A DNA stretch of 64,000 nt from Faecimorpha sp963627615 (GCA_963627615.1 CAVGBV010000001.1:30604-94603); one strand, 5' to 3'. Shown: positions 34,121 to 43,457, numbered from the stretch's first letter. Notes: generated by a model not told the origin, from the letters alone. Numbers and translations: made by a program.

Positions 34121-35524
34121 ATGAACAGTATCGATAAAAATACTGATCTGCATATGAATCCCAATACTCATCTTTTGGAGCAAGCGGAGTTCAACTATAT
34201 TCTGCAAGATGTCGAGAGTCCGAACCTGTATCGTCAGAATTTCAAATATGATGAAGTTCCCAAGATTGTTTTTAACAGACGTTTGGTACCTATGGAGATG
34301 CCGGAGAATATATGGATTACCGATACGACTTTTCGGGATGGACAGCAGTCCCGCGAGCCGTATACAACAGAGCAGATTGTGCGTCTGTATGAGATGCTGC
34401 ATCGTCTGGGCGGCCCCAAGGGGCTGATTCGTCAGAGCGAATTTTTCCTGTATAGTAAAAAAGATCGTGATGCCGCATACCGTTGTATGGAGCTGGGGTA
34501 TGACTTTCCTGAGGTGACAAGCTGGATCCGCGCGTCTAAAAAGGATTTTGAGATGGTTCGGGAGATCGGCGTCAAGGAAACAGGAATTCTGGTCAGCTGC
34601 TCTGACTATCATATTTTTAATAAGCTGCACATGACGAGGAGCCAGGCGATCGAGCATTACCTGCGTGTCGTTAAGGAGTGCCTGGAGGTAGGGATCCGGC
34701 CCCGATGCCATTTTGAGGATATTACCCGCGCGGACTTCTATGGCTTTGTCGTTCCGTTTGTATCGGAGCTGACAAAACTGCGCAAGGAGAGCGGAGTCCC
34801 GATTAAGATCCGCGCCTGTGATACGATGGGATATGGTGTATCCATCCCTGGTGTGGCGCTGCCACGAAGTGTTCCGGGTATCATCTACGGCCTACGGTAT
34901 CATGCCCGTGTGCCTTCTGAGCTGATTGAGTGGCATGGACATAATGACTTCTACGCCGCTGTGACCAATTCGGTTACGGCATGGCTCTATGGCGCGTCCG
35001 GTGTCAACTGTTCTCTGCTGGGAATCGGCGAGCGGACAGGTAACTGCCCGCTGGAAGCCATGGTAATGGAGTACGCGCAGCTGCGGGGTACACTGGATGG
35101 TATGGATACAACCGTGATTACGGAGATCGCGGATTATTACAGGACGGAATTGGGCGAATACATCGCGCCGAGAACACCGTTTGTAGGGGAATATTTTAAT
35201 GTGACCCGCGCCGGGGTTCATGCGGACGGTCTGATGAAGGATGAAGAGATCTATAATGTCTTTAACACAGGCTTGCTGCTGAACCGCCCGCCGAAAGTAA
35301 TGATTACCAACACTTCCGGCGCAGCGGGAATCGCGCACTGGATCAACAGTAGCTATAATCTGAAGGATGAGGCGCGGCTGACCAAGGAGAGCCCGGTCGT
35401 TGTCCAGATCAAGGAATGGGTAGATCAGGAATATGCCGGCGGACGTGTTACGGCCATTTCCGATTCAGAGCTGTTGGAATTGGCAGAGAAATATTCGGCA
35501 GAATACGGTGTTCACCTGAGATAA
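34121..35524 (+). CDS. DRE-TIM metallolyase, Re-citrate/2-isopropylmalate/homocitrate synthase-like
   Basis: 467 residues. The catalytic DRE motif reads TDTTFRDGQQS (about 68-78). Other conserved features are RQSEFFLYSKKDRDAA, CHFEDITRADFYGF, IRACDTMGYGV and the metal histidines in WHGHNDFYAAV. It lacks the C-terminal LeuA allosteric domain. The overall look matches the clostridial Re-type citrate synthase group first found in Clostridium kluyveri, often misannotated as isopropylmalate synthase. No leu genes are nearby. It is followed 2 bp later by a 2-hydroxyacid dehydrogenase. The acetyl-CoA acceptor remains unproven. Confidence 0.8.
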   Translation: MNSIDKNTDLHMNPNTHLLEQAEFNYILQDVESPNLYRQNFKYDEVPKIVFNRRLVPMEMPENIWITDTTFRDGQQSREPYTTEQIVRLYEMLHRLGGPKGLIRQSEFFLYSKKDRDAAYRCMELGYDFPEVTSWIRASKKDFEMVREIGVKETGILVSCSDYHIFNKLHMTRSQAIEHYLRVVKECLEVGIRPRCHFEDITRADFYGFVVPFVSELTKLRKESGVPIKIRACDTMGYGVSIPGVALPRSVPGIIYGLRYHARVPSELIEWHGHNDFYAAVTNSVTAWLYGASGVNCSLLGIGERTGNCPLEAMVMEYAQLRGTLDGMDTTVITEIADYYRTELGEYIAPRTPFVGEYFNVTRAGVHADGLMKDEEIYNVFNTGLLLNRPPKVMITNTSGAAGIAHWINSSYNLKDEARLTKESPVVVQIKEWVDQEYAGGRVTAISDSELLELAEKYSAEYGVHLR

Positions 35525-35526
35525 AT

Positions 35527-36471
35527 ATGAGATTTGTTATTTTGGACGGATTCCTTCCGGGACTGGAGGGCCGGACACTGGAGATCGCACCGCATGAACA
35601 GGTCTGGTATCCGGAGACACCGCCGGAAAAAGCGGCAGAACGGATTGGCACAGCAGAGGGAATTCTCGTGAACCGGTTTCCGGTGACGGAGGAGCTTTTG
35701 GAAAAGTGTCCCGGCATCCGTTATATCGGTACATTCAGTACGGGCTGCAACATGATCGATCTAAATGCGGCGGCCAAGCGAGGGATTGTCGTGTGCAATG
35801 TCCCAGGATATAGCACACAGGCCGTAGCGCAGCATACCTTCGCGTTGCTGTTGGAGATCGTCAACAACATATCGGCATTGAACCGATTTGTTCATGACGG
35901 CACCTGGAGCCGTGACGGTTATCGTGACATTCAGACCATGCTGTTGATGGAACTAAGCGGCCGGACGCTGGGCATATGCGGCGCCGGTAGTATCGGACAG
36001 CAGGTGGCCAGGCTGGGTGAGGCTTTTGGGATGAAGGTCGTAGCGTACCGCAGACATCCGGAGAGGGACAGAGATGCATTGACTTATGTAGATCTGGATA
36101 CACTTCTGGCCGTATCGGATGTGGTTTCTATTCATCTGCCGCTGACCGAGGAGACACGCGGGATGTTTAGTACAGAGCTTTTGTCGCGGATGAAGGATGG
36201 AGTGATTCTGCTCAATACGTCGCGCGGTGCGGTTCTGGATGAGGCAGCGGTCGTCAGAGCGCTGGACAGCGGTAAATTATACGCAGTGGGCGCGGATGTG
36301 CTGTGTCAGGAACCGCCGGAGACAGAGTGCAGGCTGGCTTCTCACCCACGTGCGGTGGTAACGCCCCATGTAGGATGGCTGGCCCGGGAGACACGGGAGC
36401 GGCTGCTGAAGCTCGTCGCAGGGAATATTATGGCATATGCCGCGGGACATCCGCGGAACAGGGTAATATAA
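35527..36471 (+). CDS. D-isomer-specific 2-hydroxyacid dehydrogenase
   Basis: 314 residues from ATG 35527; a longer frame into the preceding gene is rejected. The NAD-binding motif GICGAGSIGQQV lies near residue 145. Catalytic residues are the Arg in NTSRGAVLDEAAVV, the Glu near LCQEPPE and the His in TPHVGW. The catalytic-domain start RFVILDGF resembles glycerate or hydroxypyruvate dehydrogenases. It is translationally coupled to the preceding acyltransferase, so it may act on a keto acid from that pathway. Substrate not known. Confidence 0.9.
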   Translation: MRFVILDGFLPGLEGRTLEIAPHEQVWYPETPPEKAAERIGTAEGILVNRFPVTEELLEKCPGIRYIGTFSTGCNMIDLNAAAKRGIVVCNVPGYSTQAVAQHTFALLLEIVNNISALNRFVHDGTWSRDGYRDIQTMLLMELSGRTLGICGAGSIGQQVARLGEAFGMKVVAYRRHPERDRDALTYVDLDTLLAVSDVVSIHLPLTEETRGMFSTELLSRMKDGVILLNTSRGAVLDEAAVVRALDSGKLYAVGADVLCQEPPETECRLASHPRAVVTPHVGWLARETRERLLKLVAGNIMAYAAGHPRNRVI

Positions 36472-36482
36472 GATAGAAAGAA

Positions 36483-36514
36483 AATGCGCAGATCCTTAGG
36501 AGTGCGCATTTTTT
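36483..36514 (+). terminator. Terminator after the 2-hydroxyacid dehydrogenase
   Basis: AATGCGCA (36483-36490) pairs with TGCGCATT (36503-36510), followed by a run of T. Confidence 0.85.
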
Positions 36515-36537
36515 ATGCAAAAAAATTAAAAAAACAA

Positions 36538-36566
36538 TTGACAAATCTGCTCGGATAGTGTATGAT
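36538..36566 (+). promoter_or_regulatory. Sigma-A-type promoter of the amino-acid ABC operon
   Basis: TTGACA (36538-36543), 17-bp spacer, TATGAT (36561-36566), 57 bp before the start of the binding protein. Confidence 0.78.
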
Positions 36567-36622
36567 CTTATCATCGCGTTAGCGATTCATCTAATTAGCA
36601 AACTAAAGTGGAGGAGAAAGAG

Positions 36623-37471
36623 ATGAGGAGAATTTGGGCAGCGGTGCTGGCAATGATTTTGGCAGTAGGAGCAATCGGGTGCGGAGGACAGACAGACAAC
36701 GCGAAGAGCCGATTGGACGAGATACTGGAACGCGGATATATTACGGTTGCGACAGAACCTTATTTCGCACCCAATGAGTTTATCGACCCCAGCAAAGAAG
36801 GAGACGACCGATATGTGGGCTCGGACATCGAGCTTGCGAAATACATCGCGCAGCAGCTTGGTGTGGAGTGCAGAATCGTGGCGCTGGACTTTTCCACAGT
36901 TTTGAGCAGTGTAACAGAGGGCAAGTACGATCTTGCGATCTCGGCACTTGGATATAAGCCGGACAGAGCGGAGAATATGAATCTCTCCAATGGTTATTAC
37001 AAGTCAGATGAAGAGGATGATTCAACCTACGGTGTCGCGGCACGCGCGGATATGGCCGATGAGATCCAGAGCATCGACGATTTGGCGGATAAAGTGGTTG
37101 TAGTACAACAGGGTTCTCTTCAGCAGTTCTTCTTAGAGGATCAGGTTCCGAAGTGCAAGGAAGTCAAGTATGTTTCCTCGACCAATGACGCCTTTTTGAT
37201 GGTTCAGGAGGGCAAAGCGGATGTTGTCGTGACAGCGACGGCCTTCGCGAGACTCTACATCGACGCCAATGAAGAATGCGGTCTCGCTATGGTAGAAAGC
37301 TTCCGTTTTGAAGCTGATGAACGCTTCAGCAGTATGGTTATCGGAATGAAAAAGGGGGAGGATGAGCTCCTCGCGAAAATCAATGAGATTATTGAGCCGG
37401 TGGCTCAGGACGGAACCTATATGAAGTGGTATAAGCAGTACAAGGAGTATGCGGCGACACTGGGACTGTAA
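36623..37471 (+). CDS. Polar amino-acid ABC transporter substrate-binding lipoprotein
   Basis: 282 residues from ATG 36623 after GGAGGAGAAAGAG; an upstream GTG is inside the ribosome site. A lipoprotein signal ends in lipobox AIGC. The SBP family 3 fold shows GYITVATEPYFAPNEFID, GSDIELAKYIAQQLGVECRIV and KYDLAISALGYKPDRAENM. It captures an amino acid or small peptide outside the membrane. A permease and ATPase follow in the same operon, with an AbgB-like amidohydrolase at the end. Confidence 0.92.
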   Translation: MRRIWAAVLAMILAVGAIGCGGQTDNAKSRLDEILERGYITVATEPYFAPNEFIDPSKEGDDRYVGSDIELAKYIAQQLGVECRIVALDFSTVLSSVTEGKYDLAISALGYKPDRAENMNLSNGYYKSDEEDDSTYGVAARADMADEIQSIDDLADKVVVVQQGSLQQFFLEDQVPKCKEVKYVSSTNDAFLMVQEGKADVVVTATAFARLYIDANEECGLAMVESFRFEADERFSSMVIGMKKGEDELLAKINEIIEPVAQDGTYMKWYKQYKEYAATLGL

Positions 37472-37488
37472 AGAAGGAGTAGAGGGGT

Positions 37489-38151
37489 ATGTTTGAAAAG
37501 ATTGCGCTGATCTGGAGTAAATACGGGTACATTTATCTACAGGGTACCTGGGGCACGATTTATCTGGCGCTTTTAACCGTGCTGTTGGGAACGGTTCTGG
37601 GGACGCTTCTGGCTATCATGAAGCTCTCCAAGGTGAAGCCGCTGGAATGGATCGTGGGAGTTTATGTCTGGATCATCCGCGGAACCCCGATTCTGTTGCA
37701 GATCTACTTTTTCTACTTTTTTGTCCCGGATATTCTGCCGTTTGAAATCAATGAAGAACAGTGTATTATCATGGCTCTGGTGGTGAATGCCAGTGCCTAT
37801 GTGGCGGAGATTATCCGCGCGGGAATCCAGGCGGTGGATAAAGGCCAGACAGAGGCGGCCCGCAGCCTGGGAATGAGCGCCTACCATACGATGAGCCGAG
37901 TGATTCTGCCGCAGGCCATCAAAAATATCCTTCCGGCTCTGGGCAATGAATTTATCGTAATGATCAAGGAAGCGTCCCTGGCGTCTGTATTCTTTATCAC
38001 AGAGATCACAAGCGCGTTCAAGACCGTACAGTCCGCGACCTTTATTACCATTCCGGCCCTTATGATTTCCGGTATTTTGTATCTGGCATTGACAACGGTA
38101 CTGTCATTTTTGATGAAGCTGATCGAAGGGAGGCTCAAGGCCAATGATTAA
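37489..38151 (+). CDS. Polar amino-acid ABC transporter permease
   Basis: 220 residues with about five membrane helices. The HisMQ-type signature is seen as GTWGTIYLALLTVLLG, IRGTPILLQIYFFYF and the EAA loop AARSLGMSAYHTMSRVILPQAIKNILP. It forms the membrane channel with the ATPase whose start overlaps its end by 8 bp. Confidence 0.94.
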   Translation: MFEKIALIWSKYGYIYLQGTWGTIYLALLTVLLGTVLGTLLAIMKLSKVKPLEWIVGVYVWIIRGTPILLQIYFFYFFVPDILPFEINEEQCIIMALVVNASAYVAEIIRAGIQAVDKGQTEAARSLGMSAYHTMSRVILPQAIKNILPALGNEFIVMIKEASLASVFFITEITSAFKTVQSATFITIPALMISGILYLALTTVLSFLMKLIEGRLKAND

Positions 38152-38887
38152 CTATGATCGGAAAATGATTCAGGTCGTCGGCCTTAAGAAGAATTTCGGC
38201 AAGCTGCCCGTGCTGTGCGGAATCGATCAAACGATTTACGAACGGGAAGTTGTAAGTATTATCGGCCCCAGCGGCAGTGGGAAGAGTACATTTCTGCGCT
38301 GCCTGAATCTATTGGAGCGGCCGGATGAGGGACAGGTTTTCTTTGAAGGAGACGAGATTACCGGAAAAAAGGTAAAGATTGATGCGTACCGCCAGAAGAT
38401 CGGTATGGTATTTCAGCATTTTCATGTATTCCCACACCTGAAGGTGATCGACAATATTACATTGGCTCCGGTTCTGGAGAAAAAGATGCCCAAGGATGAA
38501 GCTCGCAGTATGGCGGAGACGCTGCTGCGGCGGGTTGGCCTGTATGATAAAAGGGACGAGTATCCCACAAGACTTTCGGGAGGACAGAAGCAGCGTCTGG
38601 CCATTGTCCGGGCGCTGGCGATGGAGCCGCAGGTGATTCTGTTTGACGAGCCGACCAGTGCGCTGGATCCGGAGATGGTCAAGGAAGTGTTGGATGTTAT
38701 TCAGGAGCTGGCACAGTCCGGGATGACGACCGTCATCGTAACGCATGAGATGGGATTTGCCCGTAAGGTCAGCGATCGGGTGCTGTTTATGGATGAGGGT
38801 CTGGTGCAGGAAGAGGGGACACCGGAAGAAGTGTTCGATCATCCCAAGACGGATCGGTGCCGGGATTTTCTGAGTAAAGTGTTGTAA
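38144..38887 (+). CDS. Polar amino-acid ABC transporter ATP-binding protein
   Basis: 247 residues. Walker A GPSGSGKST (about 38-46), Q-loop FQHFHVFPHLKV, signature LSGGQKQR, Walker B VILFDEPTSALDP and the switch His in VIVTHEMGFA define a GlnQ/HisP-type ATPase. It overlaps the permease gene and drives import of the substrate held by the binding lipoprotein. Confidence 0.95.
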   Translation: MINYDRKMIQVVGLKKNFGKLPVLCGIDQTIYEREVVSIIGPSGSGKSTFLRCLNLLERPDEGQVFFEGDEITGKKVKIDAYRQKIGMVFQHFHVFPHLKVIDNITLAPVLEKKMPKDEARSMAETLLRRVGLYDKRDEYPTRLSGGQKQRLAIVRALAMEPQVILFDEPTSALDPEMVKEVLDVIQELAQSGMTTVIVTHEMGFARKVSDRVLFMDEGLVQEEGTPEEVFDHPKTDRCRDFLSKVL

Positions 38888-38899
38888 GGAGGAATAGAA

Positions 38900-40339
38900 A
38901 TGGACGCGAAGCAGTTTATAGAGCAGACAGCGGAAAAACTTCGCCAGGAGATGTACGGCGTAGTGGATACGGTTTTTGAATACGCAGAGCTGCAATACAA
39001 AGAATATAAATCAGCTGAATTTTTGAGCGCGAAGCTTGAAGAGCATGGATTTACCGTAGAACGGGGATTGGCAGAGATCCCGACCTGTTTCGCGGGTACA
39101 TGGAGTCAGGGAGAAGGCGGCCGGGTGATGGGTTTCCTGGGAGAGTTTGACGCGCTGGACGGCCTGAGCCAAAAGGCAGGCTGTACGGTTCATACTCCTA
39201 AAAAAACCGGCGCGCCGGGTCACGGCTGCGGCCATTGCTGCCTGGGGACCGGATCCTTATTAGCCGCGATTCTTCTCAAAGAATATTTAACAGAAACCGG
39301 AATTCCCGGCAAGGTCATCTATTACGGGTGCCCGGCGGAGGAAGGCGCGGGATCCAAGCAATTTATGGCGCGGGCAGGGTTGTTTGACGAGTGCGATTTT
39401 GTGTATACCTGGCATCCGGCCAGTGAGACCGCGGTAGACAGCATGCATTCCAACGCGATTATGGGAGCAAATTTCTATTTTAAGGGCCTTACCGCGCATG
39501 CCGGAGCAACGCCGTATCTGGGGCGAAGCGCGTTGGACGCGGTGGAACTGATGAGTGTAGGCTGCAATTATCTGAGAGAGCATATGATTCCGGAAGCGAG
39601 ACTGCATTATGCGTATATCGATGCCGGCGGTACAGCGCCGAATGTAGTGCAGGATCACGCGACTGTGCGGTATGAGGTACGGGCTCCGTATGTGAGACAG
39701 GCGAAAGAACTGTACGATCGTGTGGTAAAGGTAGCGCAGGGCGCGGCCATGATGACGGAGACGAAGGTAGAGGTGGAGCTGGCGATGGCCTTTACCGAGT
39801 ACATCCCCAATGTAGCGTTGGCGGAGATCGCAAGCGAAGCGATGCAGGAGATCGGCGCCCCGCAGTGGGAGGAAGACGATTATAAGCTGGCGAAGGAATA
39901 TCTGGAGTCTTATCCGGAGCAGACCAAGGCGGCTATCTGGGAGCAGTTTGTGGAGAAGTATGGAGACCAGGCGCAGGAATACTGGGATCGTCCGCTGGAT
40001 AATGGCGTTAAGGCGTTTTCTCCGCAGGACATCTATCTGTGCGCGGGTTCTACCGACGTCGGCGACGTTGGCTGTGCGGTTCCCTGTGTAAATCTGAATG
40101 TAGCGACAGCGTGTCTGGGTAATATTGGCCATACCTGGCAGATGACAGGGCAGGCCGGAAGCGTTCTGGGACATAAAGGAACCGTGACGGCCGGAGAGAT
40201 GCTGGCGCTTGCGGCGATCCGGACGATGGAGAAGCCGGAACAGATCGCGGCGGCCAAAGAGGAAGTACGCCGCAGAAATGGCGGCCGGTATACCTGTCCC
40301 CTGCCGGATAGCGTTAAGCCGCCGATAGACACATATTAA
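38900..40339 (+). CDS. M20 family amidohydrolase, AbgB-like
   Basis: 479 residues. Metal and catalytic blocks are FLGEFDALDGLSQ, GHGCGHCCLGTG, YYGCPAEEGAGSKQFMA, and GLTAHAGATPYLGRSALDAVEL of the dimerisation domain. Length and layout resemble the p-aminobenzoyl-glutamate hydrolase B subunit (AbgB), which cleaves amide-linked glutamate. It is the last gene of an amino-acid ABC operon, so it probably hydrolyses an imported N-acyl or aminobenzoyl amino acid. No AbgA partner is visible. Confidence 0.88.
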   Translation: MDAKQFIEQTAEKLRQEMYGVVDTVFEYAELQYKEYKSAEFLSAKLEEHGFTVERGLAEIPTCFAGTWSQGEGGRVMGFLGEFDALDGLSQKAGCTVHTPKKTGAPGHGCGHCCLGTGSLLAAILLKEYLTETGIPGKVIYYGCPAEEGAGSKQFMARAGLFDECDFVYTWHPASETAVDSMHSNAIMGANFYFKGLTAHAGATPYLGRSALDAVELMSVGCNYLREHMIPEARLHYAYIDAGGTAPNVVQDHATVRYEVRAPYVRQAKELYDRVVKVAQGAAMMTETKVEVELAMAFTEYIPNVALAEIASEAMQEIGAPQWEEDDYKLAKEYLESYPEQTKAAIWEQFVEKYGDQAQEYWDRPLDNGVKAFSPQDIYLCAGSTDVGDVGCAVPCVNLNVATACLGNIGHTWQMTGQAGSVLGHKGTVTAGEMLALAAIRTMEKPEQIAAAKEEVRRRNGGRYTCPLPDSVKPPIDTY

Positions 40340-40347
40340 AAATCCCC

Positions 40348-40376
40348 TTGACAAGTGGTTTTCCCGCCTTTATAAT
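40348..40376 (+). promoter_or_regulatory. Consensus sigma-A promoter of the tatD-metG unit
   Basis: Perfect TTGACA (40348-40353), 17-bp spacer, perfect TATAAT (40371-40376). It starts just after the amidohydrolase stop and feeds the T-box leader. Confidence 0.9.
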
Positions 40377-40382
40377 AGATTC

Positions 40383-40643
40383 ATATTGGAAAAGGCAGGG
40401 AAGGGAAGAGTACGCTGTCATGAAACTTGCAGAGAGCCCCGATATGGTGGAAAGGGGTGTGGATGGACAGCCGAATATGGCCCCGGAGCCGCGTACCGAG
40501 ACATTGTCAAGGCTGCGACGGGTGCGCCCGTGAACGCACGGAGGTCTATGACCTCATAAGGCCGGTTCTGTGAGGAGCCGGTGAAACAAGGTGGTAACAC
40601 GAATGTCCCTCGTCCTTTGGAGTCAGAGGGACATTTTTATTTT
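40383..40643 (+). promoter_or_regulatory. T-box leader with AUG (methionine) specifier
   Basis: This explains the 323-bp gene-free stretch. Stem I closes with GTACGC (40410-40415) and GCGTAC (40491-40496), and inner GCTGTC pairs with GACAGC. In the specifier loop GAATATGGC, ATG (40477-40479) is the likely codon, read by uncharged tRNA-Met. The T-box sequence AAGGTGGTAACACG is at 40588-40601. The terminator pairs ATGTCCCT (40603-40610) with AGAGGGACAT (40625-40634), followed by T-rich sequence. Low methionine charging should let transcription reach tatD and metG. Confidence 0.92.
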
Positions 40644-40662
40644 GCAGGAGGGGAGGAGCAGA

Positions 40663-41436
40663 ATGTATTTTGACAGTCATGCCCATTACGATGATAAAAT
40701 GTTTGACGCGGACCGGGATCTGCTGTTGCATTCGCTTCGGGAAGGCGGAGTGGATTATGTGATTGACTGCGGTTCGGATCTCACCAGTTCCGACAAGGCG
40801 ATAGAGCTTGCCGCAAGGTATGATTTTATCTATGCGGCCGTGGGAGTGCATCCGGAAGCGGTCAAGGGGCTGGAAGTGGAGGACGCGTCCAGAATCTACA
40901 ATCTGGCGGAAAGCTCGGATAAAGTGGTCGCGATCGGCGAGATTGGGCTGGATTATCATTACAAGGAAAACGCGCCGGCCCAGGAACAGCAGGAGTGGTT
41001 TATCGAGCAGATTGAACTGGCCAAAGAATTGGAGCTGCCGATCATTGTGCATAGCCGGGACGCGGCGCAGGACACCTATGATATTCTGGAGCAGTATGAC
41101 GGCGGAATGTTCGGCGGGGTACTGCATAGTTATACGGGCGCGCCGGAGATGGCAAAGGCTTATGTGGAGATGGGATTTTATCTGGGAATCGGCGGAATGG
41201 TGACATTTCAGAATGCCAAAAGAGTGGCCGCTACGGTTGAGGCCATTCCATTGGAGCATCTATTGATTGAGACAGACAGTCCTTATCTGGCGCCGGTGCC
41301 GATGCGCGGTAAGCGCAATGATTCCAGAAACCTGCGGTATATTACGGAGCGCATCGCTCAGATCAAACAGATTTCACCGGAAGAAGTAGCTCGGGTCACG
41401 AGCGCGAACGCGAAAAAACTGTTCGGAATTCAATAA
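40663..41436 (+). CDS. tatD: TatD family metal-dependent hydrolase
   Basis: 257 residues. ATG 40663 follows GGAGGGGAGGAGCAGA and gives the family start MYFDSHAHYDD with the HxH metal pair; an upstream in-frame extension runs through the T-box terminator. Further ligands are in GEIGLDYHY, IVHSRDA and LLIETDSPYLAPVP. TatD enzymes are 3'-5' exonucleases or DNA-repair nucleases acting on single strands. Co-transcription with metG is widespread in Firmicutes. Confidence 0.94.
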   Translation: MYFDSHAHYDDKMFDADRDLLLHSLREGGVDYVIDCGSDLTSSDKAIELAARYDFIYAAVGVHPEAVKGLEVEDASRIYNLAESSDKVVAIGEIGLDYHYKENAPAQEQQEWFIEQIELAKELELPIIVHSRDAAQDTYDILEQYDGGMFGGVLHSYTGAPEMAKAYVEMGFYLGIGGMVTFQNAKRVAATVEAIPLEHLLIETDSPYLAPVPMRGKRNDSRNLRYITERIAQIKQISPEEVARVTSANAKKLFGIQ

Positions 41437-41453
41437 AAAGGAGAGCATCAGAG

Positions 41454-43421
41454 ATGAGTGAAAAGTTTTATATTACAACCCCGATCTATTATCCGTCGGA
41501 TAAGCTGCACATCGGGCATACCTATTGTACAGTTGCGACGGACGCGATGGCCCGTTATATGAGAATGCGCGGGTATGATGTAATGTTCCTGACCGGAACG
41601 GACGAGCATGGACAGAAAATCGAAGAAAAGGCAAAGGCGGCCGATGTGACGCCGCAGCAGTTCGTGGATAATATCGTAGAAGGTAAGGGCGGCATCAAGG
41701 ATCTGTGGAAGCTGATGAATATCTCTAACGACCGCTTTATCCGTACGACCGATGACTATCACGTATCGGCCATTCAGAGCATTTTCAAGAAAATGTATGA
41801 AAAGGGCGACATCTACAAGGGTAAGTATGTAGGTAAATACTGTACGCCCTGCGAGAGCTTTTGGACAGAGAGTCAGCTGGTCAACGGCAAGTGCCCGGAC
41901 TGCGGACGGGATGTTATAGACGCGGAAGAGGAAGCGTATTTCTTCCGTCTGTCCAAGTATGCTGACCGTGTACTGAAGCTTCTGGAGAGCGGAGATTTTC
42001 TGGAGCCGGCATCCCGCGTCAATGAGATGATTAATAACTTTATCAAGCCGGGTCTGGAGGATCTGTGCGTATCCCGTACCAGCTTTACCTGGGGCGTTCC
42101 GGTAGATTTTGACTCCAAGCATGTGGTCTATGTATGGATTGACGCGCTGTTCAACTATATGACGGCACTGGGATACATGAATGACCGCTATCATGATCTG
42201 GAGCGCTATTGGCCGGCAGATGTGCATTTTGTCGGAAAAGAGATCGTGCGCTTCCACTCAATTATCTGGCCCGCGATGCTGATGAGCATGGAACTGCCGC
42301 TTCCTAAGAAAGTGTTCGGACATGGCTGGCTGAATTTTAACGGAGAAAAGATGAGTAAGTCCCGCGGCAATGTGGTGGATCCCTATCTGCTGGCACAGCG
42401 CTACGGCGTGGATTCTCTGCGTTTCTTCCTGCTGCGCACCTTCCCATTTGGTTCGGACGGTAACTTTACCAATGAGCTGCTGATTCAGACGATTAATGCG
42501 GATCTCGCCAACTCGCTGGGCAACCTGGTGTCCCGAACTGTGGCGATGGTAGAAAAATATTTTGGCGGTACATTGATTGAGGAGCGCGAAGCGCAGCCCA
42601 TCGATCAGGAGCTGATTGAGATGGTGGTGTCTCTGCGCGGACGCTATCAGGAGCAGATGGATAAGTATGCTTTCCAGAATGGATTGGGAGAAATCTTTAA
42701 GGTATTGTCCCGCGCTAACAAGTATATCGATGAGACAACACCCTGGGTTCTGGCCAAGGACGAGAGCAACAAGCCGCGTCTGGCGTCCGTGATGTACAAT
42801 CTTCTGGAGACCATCCGTATCTGCGCGTCGCTGCTGAAGCCCTTTATTCCGGATTCTGCTGATAAAATTCTGGGACAGATCGGAGCAAGCGCTGAGGAGC
42901 AGATCTGGGAAGAGGCAGGACATTTCGGTGTGCTGCCCGCCAATGTGACAGTACACAAGGGTGAGGCACTGTTCCCCAGAATTGATATGGAAAAGGAACT
43001 CAAGGAGCTGGAGGCGCTGCAGGCGGCTGCGGCACCCAAGAGCGAACCGGCCAAGGTGATTGAAGTCGAGCCGCAGACGGAAGAAAAGGTGGATTTTGAT
43101 ACATTCTGTAAATCCGACTTCCGAGCTGTAAAGGTGAAGGCGTGCGAAGCTGTGCCCAAGTCTTCCAAGCTGCTTCGGTTTACATTGGATGACGGTACGG
43201 GGAAGGATCGCCAGATTCTGTCCGGCATCGCTAAGTATTATAAGCCGGAGGAGCTGGTGGGCAAGACGCTGGTAGCCATTGTCAACCTTCCGCCGCGCAA
43301 GATGATGGGTCTGGAGAGCTGCGGTATGCTGATCTCCGCGGTGCATAATGAGAATGGAGAAGAGAAGCTGAACCTCCTCATGGTATCGGATCAGATTCCG
43401 GCCGGCGCAAAGCTGTGCTAA
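41454..43421 (+). CDS. metG: Methionyl-tRNA synthetase
   Basis: 655 residues. The HIGH motif is KLHIGHTYCT (about residues 18-25) and KMSKS is in NGEKMSKSRGN near residue 300. A single zinc knuckle CTPC...CPDC lies around 127-147. A C-terminal tRNA-binding OB domain (DFRAVKVKACEAVPKSSKLL to LMVSDQIPAGAKLC, about 550-655) follows a variable linker. It charges initiator and elongator tRNA-Met. It lies under the methionine T-box 1 kb upstream, a logical feedback. Confidence 0.97.
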   Translation: MSEKFYITTPIYYPSDKLHIGHTYCTVATDAMARYMRMRGYDVMFLTGTDEHGQKIEEKAKAADVTPQQFVDNIVEGKGGIKDLWKLMNISNDRFIRTTDDYHVSAIQSIFKKMYEKGDIYKGKYVGKYCTPCESFWTESQLVNGKCPDCGRDVIDAEEEAYFFRLSKYADRVLKLLESGDFLEPASRVNEMINNFIKPGLEDLCVSRTSFTWGVPVDFDSKHVVYVWIDALFNYMTALGYMNDRYHDLERYWPADVHFVGKEIVRFHSIIWPAMLMSMELPLPKKVFGHGWLNFNGEKMSKSRGNVVDPYLLAQRYGVDSLRFFLLRTFPFGSDGNFTNELLIQTINADLANSLGNLVSRTVAMVEKYFGGTLIEEREAQPIDQELIEMVVSLRGRYQEQMDKYAFQNGLGEIFKVLSRANKYIDETTPWVLAKDESNKPRLASVMYNLLETIRICASLLKPFIPDSADKILGQIGASAEEQIWEEAGHFGVLPANVTVHKGEALFPRIDMEKELKELEALQAAAAPKSEPAKVIEVEPQTEEKVDFDTFCKSDFRAVKVKACEAVPKSSKLLRFTLDDGTGKDRQILSGIAKYYKPEELVGKTLVAIVNLPPRKMMGLESCGMLISAVHNENGEEKLNLLMVSDQIPAGAKLC

Positions 43422-43457
43422 CAATCGCGGTACGGATATAATCAGAAACTTATGACG

